The position numbers and the translations under genes were made by a program. Below are positions 62,907 through 64,000 of a stretch of DNA of 64,000 nt, piece after piece. The stretch is from VXRD01 sp965242535 (GTDB lineage Bacteria; Latescibacterota; UBA2968), in NCBI GenBank assembly GCA_965242535.1, contig OZ251458.1, forward strand, positions 4,774,001 through 4,838,000, given 5' to 3'. Below the pieces are notes generated by a model, which did not search any database, was not told where the DNA came from, and saw nothing but the letters and a program-made list of their open reading frames with translations. Within the stretch, counting starts at the first letter, position 1. Every line of letters begins with the position of its first letter.

Positions 62907-64000
62907 TCATTTCATCGCATAAATATCGGCTTCGCAAAACTCATCTCGATACGGCAACGGAGTCGCAAAATCGCCCAGTCGATCCGTCAATTCTCCCAAT
63001 TTCGCATCCAATTCTCCTTCGCTCAAATCGAATTGTCTCTTCACCTGCTCGTAATCTTCATGGTAGGACACATCCAACAATCGCCGGAACGTGTTATCCT
63101 CAGATAACTCTTGATTCAATACGAAAATTGAGGTCTTGGGGAAAACCCTGCTGAGCAACCAACTTTTCAGCGCGAGCCGCTGAATAAACCGCTCATCGCG
63201 CCGTTCGCCGCGCCATTGATCTTCCATCTTGCTGATCTCGACATCCAATCGGTCTTTTACGTTTCTGTCCGTGTTCGATCCGATTCTCAACCGGGCGCGC
63301 TCGAGATTGTGACCGTATCGTTCCACATCCTCAATACCGCGTTCCACAAACACGCGGTAAAAGTTCTTTTGATCATCGTATTTGACAATGCCCATAATCA
63401 GCCCATTGATCAGCGTGCGCTGTGCCCGAATCAGTGCTTGAACTTCGGCATCGCTTTGCGGCGGCAGGATATCGGCAAATTCAAAATAATTTTTGACCAT
63501 GTGGCGCCGATACACATTGACGGCATTTTCCTCTATATTTGCCCTGTAATCGCGCTCTAGATCGAAGATATTGCCGATAGACAAAATGGGAAATGCCATC
63601 CATTGGTTCACAAAAACGATGGCGTCGTTTCTGTGTTCTGTGGACTGATAGGGATCTCCCTTGGCCGGCAAAGCAATGCGGTTGACTCGATCAACCCAAT
63701 TATCATCTCTAACGCCGATGCGGTTATCGGAGATATCCACCAACCCGGGCAACACCAAACGGGTACTGGAAATCCGAGGCGCGGCCAACTGGCTTCGCTT
63801 GACGATCTCCTCTCTCTCTTGACCACCGCGCCGCAACTCTTCGGTGGCGTGAAGATCCGTTTTGAAATCCCCGAAAAGTCCAAAGGTGTAATCATCTATC
63901 GTATCTCGCACGGCATCCCAATCGCGAGGGGCGCTGTCGCTTTTGGCTGACCGATTGAATATCTCTCGCGTTCCCTCCCTGATGAAATCGATATCCTCGC
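62907..64000 (-). CDS. tubulin-like (Tubulin_2/FtsZ-like-family) protein, C-terminal part
   Basis: The last ~364 residues of a protein whose N-terminus lies beyond the window: the frame stays open to 64000 upstream of a GTG at 63911, so that codon is not taken as the start. No membrane segment or signal is seen. The segment RNDAIVFVNQWMAFPILSIG followed by YRRHMVKNYFEFADILPP resembles the C-terminal part of large tubulin-like proteins described as an FtsZ-like family; this is my pattern reading and needs the missing GTPase half. It is the most upstream visible gene of the minus-strand envelope cluster. Confidence 0.55.
   Translation of the reverse strand, partial: EDIDFIREGTREIFNRSAKSDSAPRDWDAVRDTIDDYTFGLFGDFKTDLHATEELRRGGQEREEIVKRSQLAAPRISSTRLVLPGLVDISDNRIGVRDDNWVDRVNRIALPAKGDPYQSTEHRNDAIVFVNQWMAFPILSIGNIFDLERDYRANIEENAVNVYRRHMVKNYFEFADILPPQSDAEVQALIRAQRTLINGLIMGIVKYDDQKNFYRVFVERGIEDVERYGHNLERARLRIGSNTDRNVKDRLDVEISKMEDQWRGERRDERFIQRLALKSWLLSRVFPKTSIFVLNQELSEDNTFRRLLDVSYHEDYEQVKRQFDLSEGELDAKLGELTDRLGDFATPLPYRDEFCEADIYAMK

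Noticed and set aside
54850..64000. Zorya anti-phage system
   Set aside because: Only the ZorA/ZorB-like pair matches; no ZorC (EH-signature), ZorD (SNF2 helicase) or ZorE (HNH) is seen, and Hsp70-, GrpE- and tubulin-like genes are not Zorya parts.

Overview
The window looks like chromosomal DNA of an uncultured, diderm (Gram-negative), GC-rich heterotrophic bacterium. An LptD-type outer-membrane assembly protein, a Tat/lipoprotein TRAP binding protein, two formylglycine sulfatases, a heparinase-like lyase, a NamZ-type muramidase, Gfo/Idh and SDR enzymes, and intergenic DNA packed with short palindromic and purine-rich repeats recall the genomic style of Latescibacterota/Poribacteria-like lineages. 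That placement is an inference from gene content; no rRNA or marker phylogeny was possible.

Layout. 0-2.4 kb: GH113-like glycosidase between two copies of a MITE-like repeat. 2.4-13 kb (minus): nitrogen assimilation, in transcription order siroheme nitrite/sulfite reductase, unknown protein, 7Fe ferredoxin, gltB, a DNA methyltransferase wedged in, gltD, terminator. 13.4-24.9 kb: NAD epimerase; a three-gene minus operon (IMP-cyclohydrolase-like protein plus two large membrane proteins sharing a C-terminal domain); divergent heparinase and Gfo/Idh genes; lptD. 25-30.3 kb: tRNA-Leu(UAG), lysA-like, glpD-like, an Nramp relative lacking the usual metal motifs, two small proteins, tRNA-Leu(GAG). 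30.3-38.8 kb (minus): pfk-gap-pgk-tpiA-secG, with a complete restriction-modification cassette (endonuclease, m4C-type methyltransferase, 53-aa protein, second methyltransferase) plus a MITE copy inserted between gap and pgk. 39.6-41.7 kb: groES-groEL behind a sigma70-like promoter and a CIRCE operator. 41.9-54.8 kb: two sulfatases, SDR, S9 peptidase, TRAP transporter (binding protein convergent to dctQM), small HTH-like protein, NamZ.

54.85-64 kb (minus) is the most unusual part: a run of genes for a tubulin-like protein (cut by the window edge), a zinc-ribbon/Hsp70-type ATPase, a membrane-anchored GrpE-like protein, a MotA/ExbB/ZorA-like channel protein with three 65-aa tail repeats, and a MotB/OmpA-like protein with two OmpA domains. 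The parts suggest an ion-driven envelope machine coupled to a chaperone/actin-fold ATPase and perhaps a tubulin-like polymer. It resembles Zorya only in the MotA/MotB pair, and I cannot match the whole set to a system I know.

A second theme is repeat mobility. Six copies of a roughly 400-500 bp element with inverted ends lie in gene gaps; two sit inside a palindromic REP-like sequence that occurs about a dozen times, and copies with and without a second small palindrome give filled/empty site pairs. Simple repeats have also entered or altered coding DNA in the 54-60 kb cluster.
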